A stretch of 64,000 nt of DNA from Loktanella sp. D2R18 (GCF_003318235.1 NZ_QOCG01000006.1:124001-188000), one strand, 5' to 3'. Shown: positions 1-9,372, counted from the stretch's first letter. The notes: generated by a model from the sequence alone, not told the origin. Made by a program: numbers and translations.

Positions 1-15
1 AATGTCACAATATAT

Positions 16-492
16 TTATGAAAAGATGCCTTGGGGTGCAAAGCTTTCGATAACTTGCTTCAGGCCGGGGTCCTCGACAAGTTCAGCCGCCCGCGCGGGA
101 GACGCCCAAATGCGGTCGCGACGTTTGGCTTCGGGGTAGTCGTCCGATATTTTTTTGACTTTCAGCGGAAATACTTTGACTTCGCAGGGAACTACAGATC
201 CGTTGTCGAACCGCTTTTTTCCTAAAAACGACTGTACTCCGGCGGAACCAACAGAGGTTTTTTTAACGCCGCCTTCTTCCCAAGCTTCTTGTTGTGCGGC
301 TTCGCTTGCGGTGAGCCCGTCGATGGGCCAGCCTTTGGGCAGGATCCAACGACCGCTAGAACTGCTGACAAGCAATACCTCTGTACCCGCGTCACCTTCG
401 CGGTGACAGAGCGCGGCGACCTGCAATGCGGGCGGACGTTTAATGAGCGGACGCAAGGCGCCCCGCCAAAAACTATTCAACATAGAAATCAT
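16..492 (-). CDS. Nudix hydrolase (DIPP-like)
   Basis: This 158-residue protein is a Nudix-fold hydrolase, a family that cleaves nucleoside diphosphates linked to another moiety. The Nudix box lies at residues 54-76: G54, then QEAWEEGGV at 68-76. The metal-binding glutamates E69, E72 and E73 are present. The usual box arginine is Q68 and the first box glutamate position is L60. The PKGW stretch just before the box resembles the diphosphoinositol-polyphosphate phosphohydrolase subgroup. The substrate cannot be read from sequence. The first ATG was used; an internal ATG three codons later is possible. It is a single gene, tail-to-head with hrpB on the same strand. Confidence 0.85.
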   Translation of the reverse strand: MISMLNSFWRGALRPLIKRPPALQVAALCHREGDAGTEVLLVSSSSGRWILPKGWPIDGLTASEAAQQEAWEEGGVKKTSVGSAGVQSFLGKKRFDNGSVVPCEVKVFPLKVKKISDDYPEAKRRDRIWASPARAAELVEDPGLKQVIESFAPQGIFS

Positions 493-563
493 ATTGTGCC
501 TGACAATCGTCTTATATTATTAATAATTTTCTAACACGATATGATTCGGAATGCAAATTAGGT

Positions 564-2969
564 TCATGTGCCCCGCGGTTTTGCGCGCAATGTTGGGTCC
601 GCATGGGTGGGATCTTCGGGCCACGGGTGGCGCGGATACCGCCCGCGCATATCACGGCGCACGTCCGCATATGACGTCGCCCAAAATCCGACAATATCTT
701 GCGTGACCTGCACCGGTTTTTGTCCCGGTGACAACAGCGTGACGCGCAGCGGCGTTTGCCCAACTTTCGGATGCGTGGTGACCCCAAACATTTCTTGCAA
801 GCGCAAGGTGATCCCCGGCGTGTCCCCATCGTAATCAATCGGAATTTTACGGCCCAACGGCGTGGTGAAATGCGCAGGTGCGGCTTGGTCGAGCCGTTGT
901 GTTTGTTGCCAGTCCAGCATTGCGCGCAAGGCAGGGAGCAGGTCAAACCCCTTCCAATCCCCAGCAGAACGCACGCCGTTGAGATGTGGCAAAAGCCAGG
1001 TTTCCAGATCGCCTAACAGCGCTGCGTCATCCATTGCCGGCAGATCGTCCAGCAAAGCTACACGTGCCCGAAACCGGTTCGCCGCAGCACTTGGCCGCAA
1101 TCCCAATTGCCGGATCCCATCAAGCATTGCCTGCGCCACGGCGTCATCTGGGGCCTCCGCCCAATTGCGATCATCCAAGACCAACGCGCCAAACCGTTCT
1201 TGCCTGCGCGTCAAAACCCGATTTTCGCGCCGCGACCAAAGGCAGAGGTCGGCCCAAGCGATCTGGTCGCCAAACACGTCACGCAATTCGCTTTCGGTGA
1301 TCGTCACCGCTTGCCTGACGCGCGCTTCGCGGGTGTCGCCATCGAGATCAGTTGCCACGATCAGCCGTTGTCCTGCCAGAGGATCGCTCGCGTCTAAAAT
1401 AGCGCCCTTGCCGCCTGAAAGCACATAGCGCGGGTCGTCGCCCTTGCGTCGCAATCCCACGCGGTCGGGATAAGCCAGGGCCGCCATCGCGGAAAGCGAC
1501 ATGGGTGGGGATTGGGGCAGCCCTTTGGACAGGCGCGGAATTTCAGATTTGATCTGGGCAAGCGCTGCGTGGTTCACTTGCCCCGGCCCGTCATAGCGCC
1601 CGCGCAACGCAGAGATACGCAGAGATAGATCGCTGGGTGCGCCGCGCAGTGGGTCACGGACGGCCAAAAGGGCCGCGAGCGGGGCGGCTTGGAGGCCAGC
1701 GATCTGCAACATATGTGCAAGGCGTGGGTGCAAGGGCAGCGCGGCCAATGCGCGCCCGTGGGCGGTTATCCGAAGATCGTCATCCAATGCGCCAAGGCTT
1801 TGTAGTAGTGCGCGCGCTTCGGCCAAGGCCCCAGCAGGCGGCGGGGTAAGAAACAGCAGATCATCGCTGCCCCATGATGCGATTTCAAGCGCGAGGCTGG
1901 CAAGATCTGCCGCCTCAATCTCGGCTGGGGCAAAAGCAGGAAACGCCCCTTCTTCGCCTTTGGTCCATAGGCAATAGGCGTCACCGGGGGCAACCCGGCC
2001 GGCGCGACCGGCGCGCTGTGTGGCCTCAGCCCGGCTGACCCGTTCGGTCACGAGCCGTGACATGCCTGATCCGGGGTCAAACCGGGCACGTCGCGCGCGG
2101 CCTGCGTCCACGACCACGCGAATGTCTTGGATCGTGAGCGAGGTTTCCGCGATAGAGGTCGCAAGCACAATCTTGCGTCCAGTTGCAACAGGGGCGATAG
2201 CGGCGCGTTGGTCCTTGAACGGCAGCGCCCCATAAAGCGGGCGAATGTGGCAATCAGCTGGCAAGCGCCCGGCAAGGTTCTGCGCGACCCGTCTAATTTC
2301 GCCTTCTCCGGGCAGAAAGACCAGAACGCCACCTTTGGTTTTTGAAATGGCATCTACGATTAAATCGGCGGTGGCGGGCTCAGGCCGCGTGCCCTTGGGC
2401 AAGGACTTAGGCAGGTGATGGGTGGTGACCGGGTAAGAGCGGCCTTCGGACGTGATCACAGGCGCATCGTCAAGCATTGCGGCGACGGGCCCCGCGTCCA
2501 ATGTCGCGGACATGACGACCACAATCAGGTCAGTGCGTAAGATTTGACGGGCCTCCCAAGCGAGCGCAAGCCCAAGGTCGGCGTTCAGCGAGCGTTCGTG
2601 GAATTCATCAAAGATAATCGCGCCTATGCCCGCTAGGTCGGGGTCGGTTTGGATCATCCTGCTCAGGATGCCTTCGGTCACAACCTCGATCTTACTGCCG
2701 GGCTTACTGTCGCCGCGCATGCGGTAACCCACGGATGCACCAGGCTTTTCACCCAACCCCTCTGCAAGCCGATCTGCGGCGGCGCGCACGGCAAGACGAC
2801 GTGGTTCAAGCATAATGATTTTACCAGGCGTGACGGCGGCTTCTAAGATCGCGAGTGGGACGCGGGTGGTTTTGCCGGCGCCCGGAGGCGCTTGCAAAAC
2901 GGCACAACCCTGCGCGCGGATCGCGGCAATCAGGTCTGGCAGGATAGGATCAATAGGGAGCGCGGTCAT
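564..2969 (-). CDS. hrpB: ATP-dependent helicase HrpB
   Basis: This is a DEAH-family superfamily 2 RNA helicase of the HrpB type, cytoplasmic and of unsettled cellular role. The N-terminus carries Walker A (APPGAGKTT, residues 27-35), a DEFHERS motif II near residue 120 and SATLD motif III. The helicase C domain with the Q/R motif VI (TQRAGRAGR) follows, then the long HrpB-specific C-terminal region. About 801 residues is normal for the family. The start MTALPID was chosen. The reading frame extends 19 codons further upstream, but that extension is not conserved in character and runs towards the repeat block at 3009-3057. Confidence 0.93.
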   Translation of the reverse strand: MTALPIDPILPDLIAAIRAQGCAVLQAPPGAGKTTRVPLAILEAAVTPGKIIMLEPRRLAVRAAADRLAEGLGEKPGASVGYRMRGDSKPGSKIEVVTEGILSRMIQTDPDLAGIGAIIFDEFHERSLNADLGLALAWEARQILRTDLIVVVMSATLDAGPVAAMLDDAPVITSEGRSYPVTTHHLPKSLPKGTRPEPATADLIVDAISKTKGGVLVFLPGEGEIRRVAQNLAGRLPADCHIRPLYGALPFKDQRAAIAPVATGRKIVLATSIAETSLTIQDIRVVVDAGRARRARFDPGSGMSRLVTERVSRAEATQRAGRAGRVAPGDAYCLWTKGEEGAFPAFAPAEIEAADLASLALEIASWGSDDLLFLTPPPAGALAEARALLQSLGALDDDLRITAHGRALAALPLHPRLAHMLQIAGLQAAPLAALLAVRDPLRGAPSDLSLRISALRGRYDGPGQVNHAALAQIKSEIPRLSKGLPQSPPMSLSAMAALAYPDRVGLRRKGDDPRYVLSGGKGAILDASDPLAGQRLIVATDLDGDTREARVRQAVTITESELRDVFGDQIAWADLCLWSRRENRVLTRRQERFGALVLDDRNWAEAPDDAVAQAMLDGIRQLGLRPSAAANRFRARVALLDDLPAMDDAALLGDLETWLLPHLNGVRSAGDWKGFDLLPALRAMLDWQQTQRLDQAAPAHFTTPLGRKIPIDYDGDTPGITLRLQEMFGVTTHPKVGQTPLRVTLLSPGQKPVQVTQDIVGFWATSYADVRRDMRGRYPRHPWPEDPTHADPTLRAKPRGT

Positions 2970-3008
2970 AGACAGGTGTTTGGGGCATGTGTCCGGACCA
3001 TGCAAGAG

Positions 3009-3057
3009 GGGTGGGTCAAGACCCACCCTACGGGCGTAGGGTGGATTTCAATCCACC
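3009..3057. repeat. Double palindromic repeat unit (GTAGGGTGG family)
   Basis: Two adjacent inverted repeats are seen. 3009-3028 is GGGTGGGTC, AA, GACCCACCC. 3040-3057 is GGTGGATT, TC, AATCCACC, preceded by GTAG. They are joined by CTACGGGC. A third, perfect copy of the same family is at 62048-62073. The block lies between the hrpB start and the rpmB terminator. Such short palindromes recur through many Roseobacter-group genomes; their role is unknown. Confidence 0.7.
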
Positions 3058-3068
3058 TTTGTCCATAG

Positions 3069-3102
3069 AAAAACCCGGGCACCTCGCGGTACCCGGGTTT
3101 TT
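3069..3102 (-). terminator. Intrinsic terminator after rpmB
   Basis: Perfect stem AAAAACCCGGG / CCCGGGTTTTT. An inner ACC/GGT pairing extends it past one mismatch, and the loop is short. The A/T tracts on both sides make it usable on either strand. It sits directly downstream of rpmB. Confidence 0.88.
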
Positions 3103-3124
3103 CATCAATCTGCAAAGAGGTCGC

Positions 3125-3409
3125 TTAAGCAGCAGTTGCTTTGGTGATTTCTTTTTTCACTTTCAGCGCATCGGCTGACAGTTCAACGTCTTTGGCTTTC
3201 GCCATGAATGCGTCCAGACCACCACGGTGGTCTACGGTGCGCAAAGCAGCGTTAGAGATTTTGAATTTGAACGAACGGCCAAGCACGTCAGACTGCAGGG
3301 TTACGTCCTGCAGGTTTGGCAAGAACCGACGGCGGGTACGGTTTTTAGCGTGGCTTACGTTGTTGCCCGACATCGGGCCTTTTCCGGTCAATTCGCAACG
3401 GCGCGACAT
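3125..3409 (-). CDS. rpmB: 50S ribosomal protein L28
   Basis: A 94-residue basic protein beginning [20 protein letters not shown], the typical L28 N-terminus. It is followed by the [11 protein letters not shown] segment and the alphaproteobacterial C-terminal extension (about 94-97 residues in this class). It is a structural protein of the large ribosomal subunit. The reading frame is open far upstream, but the family start at MSRRC is unambiguous. It is monocistronic, ending at a strong intrinsic terminator. Confidence 0.97.
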   Translation of the reverse strand: MSRRCELTGKGPMSGNNVSHAKNRTRRRFLPNLQDVTLQSDVLGRSFKFKISNAALRTVDHRGGLDAFMAKAKDVELSADALKVKKEITKATAA

Positions 3410-3563
3410 GGGCGTGTTCCTTGTCTTGTGGACGGCTCCAATCCAAATGGTTGGGCGTCCGGTCATAGGGTGATGGCCCTGCCAAAACAGGGACGTGAAT
3501 AAGATCAGCGCGAAATAGGCGGATTCCTTTGGCCCGTCAACCCGATTTGCCGCCGATGGGCGA

Positions 3564-4205
3564 TCAATTTGCCCAACGGAGCGGTGCTGGCAGTGCAGTC
3601 GCGGCATAGTCGAGCCGAAATACCCGCCTTGCCGTGGGGCTTGGGGCCGCAAGCGACCGGTGCAAGGTTAACATCGGAAGAATCAAAATATCGCCGCGCG
3701 CCGCGCTGCATATCTGCGTCGGATAGCCCTTGGCGACCTGCGCCGCCATATCAGATTTTACAATGCCGGCCTTGTGGCTGCCGTTCGCGATTTCCATCGC
3801 GCCCCTATCTGCATCCGTGTCATCCATATGCACCCGCACAAAAAGCATACGTGTTAATAGCTTAAGCGGTGGTTCGCAGTGCCAAGCCCCGTGTTTTTGC
3901 GACCAACTTTGAAACCCGGGCACATCGTGCCTGTCTTGTATGGCGATCACCCGGTCTTGGTGCCAGGGCAAAGCCCAGTTTGTCTGGGCGGTCTTATTAA
4001 ACGCAAGCGCATGTACAGGGCGCATCTTTGCTGCGACTTGTTGAATTTGCGCATCCACAGGGGACAGCGCAGCCAGTAGGCGTGCATCCAATGCGAGCCG
4101 GTTTCCGGGCCGATGGGCACCGTCGAAAAACGGATCGAGCCCGCGCAGAGCCTCTTGGCTTAAGGCACCGCGCAGCCAGATCGGGGCGTCAATAACGCTG
4201 TCCAT
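3564..4205 (-). CDS. Phytanoyl-CoA dioxygenase (PhyH) family protein
   Basis: A 213-residue predicted Fe(II)/2-oxoglutarate oxygenase. The facial-triad signature is visible: H82-x-D84 (WHQD), a distal H182 (LTLHRS) and an arginine at 193/194 suited to binding 2-oxoglutarate. The size is short but complete for bacterial PhyH-like proteins. The start codon lies 1 bp beyond the meaB stop, so it is almost certainly co-transcribed downstream of meaB. The substrate is unknown. Proximity to meaB hints at acyl-CoA or cofactor metabolism, but that is only inference. Confidence 0.78.
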   Translation of the reverse strand: MDSVIDAPIWLRGALSQEALRGLDPFFDGAHRPGNRLALDARLLAALSPVDAQIQQVAAKMRPVHALAFNKTAQTNWALPWHQDRVIAIQDRHDVPGFQSWSQKHGAWHCEPPLKLLTRMLFVRVHMDDTDADRGAMEIANGSHKAGIVKSDMAAQVAKGYPTQICSAARGDILILPMLTLHRSLAAPSPTARRVFRLDYAATALPAPLRWAN

Positions 4206-4206
4206 A

Positions 4207-5205
4207 TTACGGCAATCGCGCTGCGCGGACGCTTGCAAGAACCACCTCTGCCGCGACTGTTGGCGTGGCTTTGCCTGCGCGTACATCGTTTTGGGCGCGT
4301 TGCATTTGGGCTTTGGTCGCGGGGTCGTCGATCAAAAGCTGGAGCAATCCTTGATGCACATCTTCGGTGAACCAGTAGCTGGCTTGGTCTTGGCGTGTTT
4401 GTTCCCAAATGCCGTTGTCGCGCCGCCAATCCACAAGGGTTTGCATCTCTTGCCACGCGGTCTCTAACCCGATGGTTTCAAGCGCGGAAACGGTCATTGC
4501 CTTGGGAAACCCATCGGGGTCTTGCGGGCGTTTGCGCAGCAGCCGCAAGGCGCCAGCGTAATCTGCGCAGGTCCGGGTGGCTTGTGGTTTCAGATCACCG
4601 TCGGCTTTGTTCACCAAAATCACATCAGCCATTTCCATGATGCCGCGTTTGACCCCTTGCAATTCATCCCCGCCCGCAGGTGCAAGAAGCAGCAAGAACA
4701 GGTCCGACATCTGTGCGACGACGGTTTCAGATTGGCCAACGCCCACGGTTTCAATCAGCACGATGTCATATCCGGCGGCTTCGCACAGCGCGACGGCCTC
4801 GCGGGTGCGGCGGGCGACGCCACCCAATTGGGTCTGGCTGGGGGACGGGCGGATAAACGCATTGGGATCGCGCGCCAGAAAATCCATCCGGGTTTTGTCG
4901 CCCAAGATCGATCCGCCGGATCGCGCAGACGATGGATCAACTGCCAAGACAGCGACACGCAATCCCTGTCCGGTCAACATCAGCCCAAAGCTTTCGATGA
5001 AGGTCGATTTACCGACGCCCGGCGTGCCAGACAGGCCGATCCGCAAGGCCTGGCGATCCGTGCCAAGCCGGGACAAAAGATCAAGCGCTTGGGCGCGGTG
5101 GTCGCTGCGTCCGCTTTCAACCAAGGTAATCGCGCGGGCGAGGGCGCGGCGTTGTCCTGCGCGGACCCCATCTGCAAGTGCGGCGATATCAATGTTTTTG
5201 TTCAT
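4207..5205 (-). CDS. meaB: Methylmalonyl-CoA mutase-associated GTPase MeaB
   Basis: A 332-residue G3E-family P-loop GTPase (MeaB/ArgK). In this family it protects and reloads the B12-dependent methylmalonyl-CoA mutase. Walker A GTPGVGKS is at residues 60-67. The DPSSARSGGSILGDKTRM region and the base-recognition motif NKAD are present. The mutase itself is not in this window. The start was taken at MNKNID; the frame stays open 14 codons further. It forms a two-gene unit with the PhyH-type gene just downstream. It was once called an arginine transport kinase (ArgK), a name no longer favoured. Confidence 0.93.
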   Translation of the reverse strand: MNKNIDIAALADGVRAGQRRALARAITLVESGRSDHRAQALDLLSRLGTDRQALRIGLSGTPGVGKSTFIESFGLMLTGQGLRVAVLAVDPSSARSGGSILGDKTRMDFLARDPNAFIRPSPSQTQLGGVARRTREAVALCEAAGYDIVLIETVGVGQSETVVAQMSDLFLLLLAPAGGDELQGVKRGIMEMADVILVNKADGDLKPQATRTCADYAGALRLLRKRPQDPDGFPKAMTVSALETIGLETAWQEMQTLVDWRRDNGIWEQTRQDQASYWFTEDVHQGLLQLLIDDPATKAQMQRAQNDVRAGKATPTVAAEVVLASVRAARLP

Positions 5206-5353
5206 TCCGTATTCATATCGGGCCGGAGATGGCTGTCCAGTGTGCAAGGCAAACTTATTCGCCAGTGCGCCGCTTGGCCGCGATCAATAGATGTTGCGGT
5301 GCACGGTCGTTTTGTGTTGAAGCTAACGAGATAAAAACCAAGGCCGGATTGAT

Positions 5354-6034
5354 ATGTTTGCCAATGACACTGTGATATTTGAATTCAGAGGCCCGTTTGG
5401 GGTGAGGGTTGAGGTCGGGCAATCTCTAGGGATGTTGTTGCTGTTTCTTGTGGTGTTCTCCGGAGGCGATATTGTTCGCAGTCTGATTTTCGCGGCCATG
5501 CTGGTTACCGCTATCTTTTTGCATGAATTCGGGCATGCGATCGGCTGTATTGTGCAGGGCGTGCCTGTGCGCCGTGTGATGATTAATGGTGGTGGCGGAT
5601 TTTGCGAACCCGCGCGATCCCCAACACGGTATCAAAGTGAATTGATCGTTGCGATGGGGCCGCTGGTGAACCTTGCGCTTTGGGCGCTGTGTTCACTGGG
5701 GGCCAAAATGATTTGGTCCGGCGATACCTACCCATCGCAAGCGATGATGATCATCGCGGGCTATCTGATGCAATTCGCGTTTTTGAACCTCGTCTTGTTT
5801 ATTTTTAATATGATGCCTGTGCAGCCATTGGACGGGGGCAAGTTACTGCATCTCTTTTTGTTGCGGTTTTTGCGGCCGGGTACAGCGCATCGTGCAACAG
5901 GTGGGATTGGCCTTGTGGTTGCTGTCGCATGGATTCCCGCGATGATTATTGCCTACACGACGTTCGGTTGGGTGCTGTTTTTCATGCCCTCGATCATCGG
6001 ACATTACCGGATGGCCAAGGGGCAACTGTCGTGA
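5354..6034 (+). CDS. Site-2 protease-like peptidase, M50 family
   Basis: A 226-residue multi-pass membrane protein of the M50 metallopeptidase family. The zinc motif HEFGH is at residues 57-61. The MGPLVNLAL segment follows, and the third ligand is in the conserved PLDGGK motif near residue 160. About six hydrophobic segments are visible and no PDZ or CBS domain, so this is a minimal form. Such enzymes cleave substrates within the membrane; the target here is unknown. It is divergent from meaB and appears monocistronic. Confidence 0.87.
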   Translation: MFANDTVIFEFRGPFGVRVEVGQSLGMLLLFLVVFSGGDIVRSLIFAAMLVTAIFLHEFGHAIGCIVQGVPVRRVMINGGGGFCEPARSPTRYQSELIVAMGPLVNLALWALCSLGAKMIWSGDTYPSQAMMIIAGYLMQFAFLNLVLFIFNMMPVQPLDGGKLLHLFLLRFLRPGTAHRATGGIGLVVAVAWIPAMIIAYTTFGWVLFFMPSIIGHYRMAKGQLS

Positions 6035-6267
6035 CGCGGCGGGTTTTCTGGAACCCGTCAACAGGTGCGATCCTGCAAGCCTGAACTCAGGCGTCAAACA
6101 TGTACCCTTATTGCGTCCGTTCGTTATACGAGTTGCCAAGGTCAACTGAGCGGACTTTGCCGCCCTTCGCTGCATCTGCACTAGCCACCCTGCGACCTAC
6201 CTTGGTGATCACGTGAAGTATGTTCCATTGCAATTAATTTCGGGTTGATAAGCGTCGATATCAGGCA

Positions 6268-7293
6268 CTAACCGCAATCCCGATAATCTGCTTCAATACA
6301 AATGCTGGCCCGTCGTTTTGCATGAGAGATGTCTTCAGGAGACATCAAATTTTCAAGAGTTTCTAAATCCGCGGCAACATTTTCCTTGCCGCGTAAGCTC
6401 GCGATGTTCAACCACATATAGGCAGTGACATAGTTTCGCTCAACACCGTAGCCATTCGCGTACATCAAACCCAAATTGTGTTGAGCAATCAAATAGTCTC
6501 GTTCTGCAGTCAATCGGAACCATCTGACCGCTTCGGCATAGTCACGCTCGACACCGTGGCTATTTACGTACATGATACCGAGGCTGATTTGCGCTTGCCC
6601 ATGACCTTGCTCGGCAGCCAGTCGGAACCATCTGACCGCCTTTGCGTCGTCTTGCTCAACACCTTGCCCATTCCGGTACATCAGACCTAATGATAGTTGC
6701 GCACCATCATCGCCTTGTTCAGCCGCCAACCGATACCATTTGACCGCTTCAGCAAAGTCTTGTTCAACGCCTTCGTTTCTCGCATACATCGAACCGAGTA
6801 AAGATTGAGCAGTTGCCAAGCCTTGTTCTGCAGCCAATAAGTACCATTTGACCGCTTCAGCAGGATCGCTCCCGCTCCATACACCATCACTCCCATACAT
6901 TATGCCGAGGTGTAACTGTGCTTCAGCGTGCCCTTGTTCTGCAGCCAGCCGATACCACCTGACTGCTTCCGAAAAGTCTAACCGTACACGTTGGGCGTTC
7001 GAGTATACCTCACCAAGGTTAAACTGAGCATTTGGATCGCCTTGATCTGCAGCCAGCAAGAACCATTTGCGCGCTTCGACGTAGTCCCGTTCTGCCCCTT
7101 GGCCGTTCGCGTACATCTCACCGACACGCACTTGTGCAAGTGCATCGCCTTGCTCTGCTAGGGCTAGAAACGCTGGTAATGCGCCAACAAAGTCACCTTC
7201 ATCGTACGCTTCGATGGCATGAGTGTAGCTCTGTGCAATTCCAAAAGAAGGGGTGAGCAATGCCATCATGGCGATGCTGCGCACAAAATTCAT
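6268..7293 (-). CDS. Sel1-repeat (SLR/TPR-like) secreted protein
   Basis: A 341-residue exported protein. A signal peptide (cleavage probably after FGIA, residue 20) precedes seven Sel1-like repeats of about 36 residues. Each shows the pattern AQ..LG.MY..G.G...D...A..W..LAAEQG. The final repeat degenerates into a short C-terminal tail with two cysteines. Sel1 proteins act as periplasmic scaffolds; no partner is evident here. The third repeat carries a small insertion (SDGVWSGSD), suggesting repeats are gained and lost by recombination. Confidence 0.88.
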   Translation of the reverse strand: MNFVRSIAMMALLTPSFGIAQSYTHAIEAYDEGDFVGALPAFLALAEQGDALAQVRVGEMYANGQGAERDYVEARKWFLLAADQGDPNAQFNLGEVYSNAQRVRLDFSEAVRWYRLAAEQGHAEAQLHLGIMYGSDGVWSGSDPAEAVKWYLLAAEQGLATAQSLLGSMYARNEGVEQDFAEAVKWYRLAAEQGDDGAQLSLGLMYRNGQGVEQDDAKAVRWFRLAAEQGHGQAQISLGIMYVNSHGVERDYAEAVRWFRLTAERDYLIAQHNLGLMYANGYGVERNYVTAYMWLNIASLRGKENVAADLETLENLMSPEDISHAKRRASICIEADYRDCG

Positions 7294-7373
7294 GATTAGT
7301 TCTCCTTGGCATATTTGAACTCTTACTATCCACTCATAGTGGCTAAATTCTGATCAAACCAATGTCTTCTTAG

Positions 7374-7721
7374 CTGGCACCATTGAACAAAGCGCTTAAT
7401 GCGGTCGTCGGACGCTGGATCGACCCGTATGCTCGAACAACAACACGGCCAATGACTGGTTTGGGGAAACGTTCACAACCGCAGAATTACGCCAACCCTT
7501 TATCGTCAGCTTCGGACGGACGGCAGATTTGCGCAACTTGTGGCCGTTAATGCGCTGCGCAGCATCGGGCATTTTGGGCTCGTTGCCGCCATTCGCTACG
7601 TTGTGCATGAACGTCCGGGTCTTGTTGTTGACGTGTGCCTGACCTGTGTGGCACGGGTATTGTCGAAGGTGCAGCACGGGCTATGCGACAGGCACACAAA
7701 TCTGGCCAGCCAATTCTGTAA
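7374..7721 (+). pseudogene. C-terminal remnant of a frameshifted, unidentified protein
   Basis: No intact gene is present, but joining three reading frames gives a coherent protein tail of about 110 residues. It starts LAPLNKALNAVVGRWIDPYA, continues with an NDWFGETFTTAELRQPF segment, then HFGLVAAIRYVVHERPGL, and ends GIVEGAARAMRQAHKSGQ just before a TAA at 7719-7721. At least three frame changes are needed, and the 5' portion is missing. The stop overlaps the end of the opposing lipoprotein gene by 41 bp. Coherence of the pieces is my inference; the family was not identified. Confidence 0.42.
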
Positions 7722-8016
7722 AGCTTTTGTAGCGCAGCCAGAAGGCTTCGGAACTGGGGTCGTCAGACTGTCGGGTGTCTTGCGCCAATTGCGGTTCGGA
7801 AAAGAACTCAGCCGCACGCGACTGGTCACGCCCGCTCAACGTTTGGTTGGCCACGCTTTGTACGCAGCCACACAGCTCAGGAGACGCCGCCGAACGATTG
7901 GCCGCCTGACAAGCATTTGAGATTTGACCTGTTGCACTTGGCACACCACTACTACGACCGCCGCCGCCACATGATGCCATGCCAACCAACGCGCCGATGA
8001 CCAAAATATACCGCAT
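7681..8016 (-). CDS. Small conserved lipoprotein ('arginine transporter' label)
   Basis: A 111-residue predicted lipoprotein. The signal peptide ends in a lipobox (GMASC), giving a lipidated Cys16, followed by a glycine-rich linker. The body contains paired cysteines (NACQAAN and ELCGCVQ) and a conserved-looking ARSAQ-type helix. It matches a small family common in Rhodobacteraceae, often annotated 'arginine transporter' without evidence; no transporter features are visible. It probably resides in the outer or inner membrane facing the periplasm. Function is unknown. Confidence 0.75.
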   Translation of the reverse strand: MRYILVIGALVGMASCGGGGRSSGVPSATGQISNACQAANRSAASPELCGCVQSVANQTLSGRDQSRAAEFFSEPQLAQDTRQSDDPSSEAFWLRYKSFTELAGQICVPVA

Positions 8017-8202
8017 ATTGCCTCTCTCTGGCCGCTGTCTGCGCAGACGGTCCGACTGATACTGCTCCTGGCGCGGATTATGGCGGGGGAAGGCGCGCGA
8101 TGCAATTGGGGAATGTGGAAAGAAATTATTGCGTCATTACTCAGTTGTGTTCAACACTGTCAGTGTTGAGAGACGTTTTGTTTATTAATTCAGGTTATCA
8201 TT

Positions 8203-9088
8203 GTGAAATTATTCCAATTCCCACACCCCGAAACGCCGCATTGGGCGACTGTCCGTAATAAAACCCGCAACAGCGGACTAACGTCTGTGTGCTACGTTGA
8301 TGATGAAACTGTATTATGTGCGGACTTCAACGAAAAAAACTGTATTTTTGGTCGATGTTTCTGGCGAGGATATGGTGATCTTAGACCAACATCCTACACA
8401 GATTTCTGACGGGACATCTGTCCAAACAGATTTGATGGATATTTTGGGCGACCGATTTGGTGTGAGCAACTTCTATCAAGGCTCATTTAGTTTGTTTCGA
8501 CTTGTTGAAAAAAATTCGATTCGAACAAGAGTTCAACCACAACGACTATAAGGGACTTCATGGCGTACGGTTTGTGCCGGGCGCAGATGATCTGGTTTGG
8601 CTGACCTATTGCGGCAATAAAAACAGCTGTCATCAGGTGTTTGACCTGACAACAGGATCGGTTTTGCGCCATTTTGAAACGGATCAACAATGCCAAGATG
8701 TTGCGTTCTTGGGTGATAAGGCTGCTGTTTTTGCCCGTAATGACCACATCAAAGGTGGCAAAAGCAAAGCACATATCCTGAGCAAGAAATGGAAGATGTT
8801 TGCCACGGCATATGTTTATCAAATCCCTGAAGACTTGCACAGCGACGCTCCTGTTTTCTTGTCACGCTGGAAGGGGAATATCGATGCGGTCAAAGCCTAT
8901 GGCGACCATGGCTATCGGCGAACCAATTCTTGAACCGGATTGATGTGTTCTCGCTGTCTGAGCAGTCAGAGTTGACACTTGTGCGGCATATTGAGGGTTT
9001 CAGCATGCCACATGGGTTGGATATACGCGATGACAGGTTGGTTGTCACAAATTACAAAGACCAAACACTGCGCTTGCTGTCGATCTAA
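8203..9088 (+). pseudogene. Frameshifted beta-propeller-like gene with two A7 tracts
   Basis: Four consecutive pieces in frames 1, 2, 3 and 2 make one plausible protein of about 290 residues. It begins MKLFQFPHPETPHW and ends DQTLRLLSI. The first two frame changes fall exactly at A7 runs (8333-8339 and 8508-8514). Removing one A from each restores reading (DFNEKTVFLVDVSG and LVEKIRFEQEFNHN). The third change, near 8910-8925, needs one extra base. Repeated blade-like segments (GLHGVRFVPGADDLVWL, MPHGLDIRDDRLVVTN) resemble SMP-30-like six-bladed propellers, a loose match. An inverted repeat at 8151-8169 lies just upstream. Confidence 0.72.
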
Positions 9089-9372
9089 ACTCGCGGCGTA
9101 AAACCTTGCAATCGAACATTCTGATAATCAGTGCGCGTGTGTGATCATACAGTCGGGTAGCCGAGATCACGTGAAACCTAGTCCGATCAAGGCAACTCAA
9201 CGTGATGGTTCTGTTTGGAACAAGCGTTCACTGTGAAAACAACTACGTAGCAATAGGTGAAATTACTCGCTCCGCTCTAGGTGCGGCTCCTTTTTGGCGT
9301 TTTTGTGGAAACTTTATCTTGCTTGAGTTGAGTGCCCATGTTCAATTTTCCGAAATTGTATAGGATTCTAGG

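Noticed and set aside
512..946. 144-codon frame overlapping the hrpB 3' end
   Set aside because: Cys/Arg-rich shadow in the wrong frame of hrpB; no ribosome site.
8151..8169. Inverted repeat TCAACACT-GTC-AGTGTTGA before the beta-propeller pseudogene
   Set aside because: Reported only as context: single copy, no known operator, gene is broken.
9240..9310. tRNA-like or attachment-site-like stretch (CTCGCTCCGCTCTAGGTGCGGCTCC)
   Set aside because: No cloverleaf or T-loop could be built; only a resemblance in wording.
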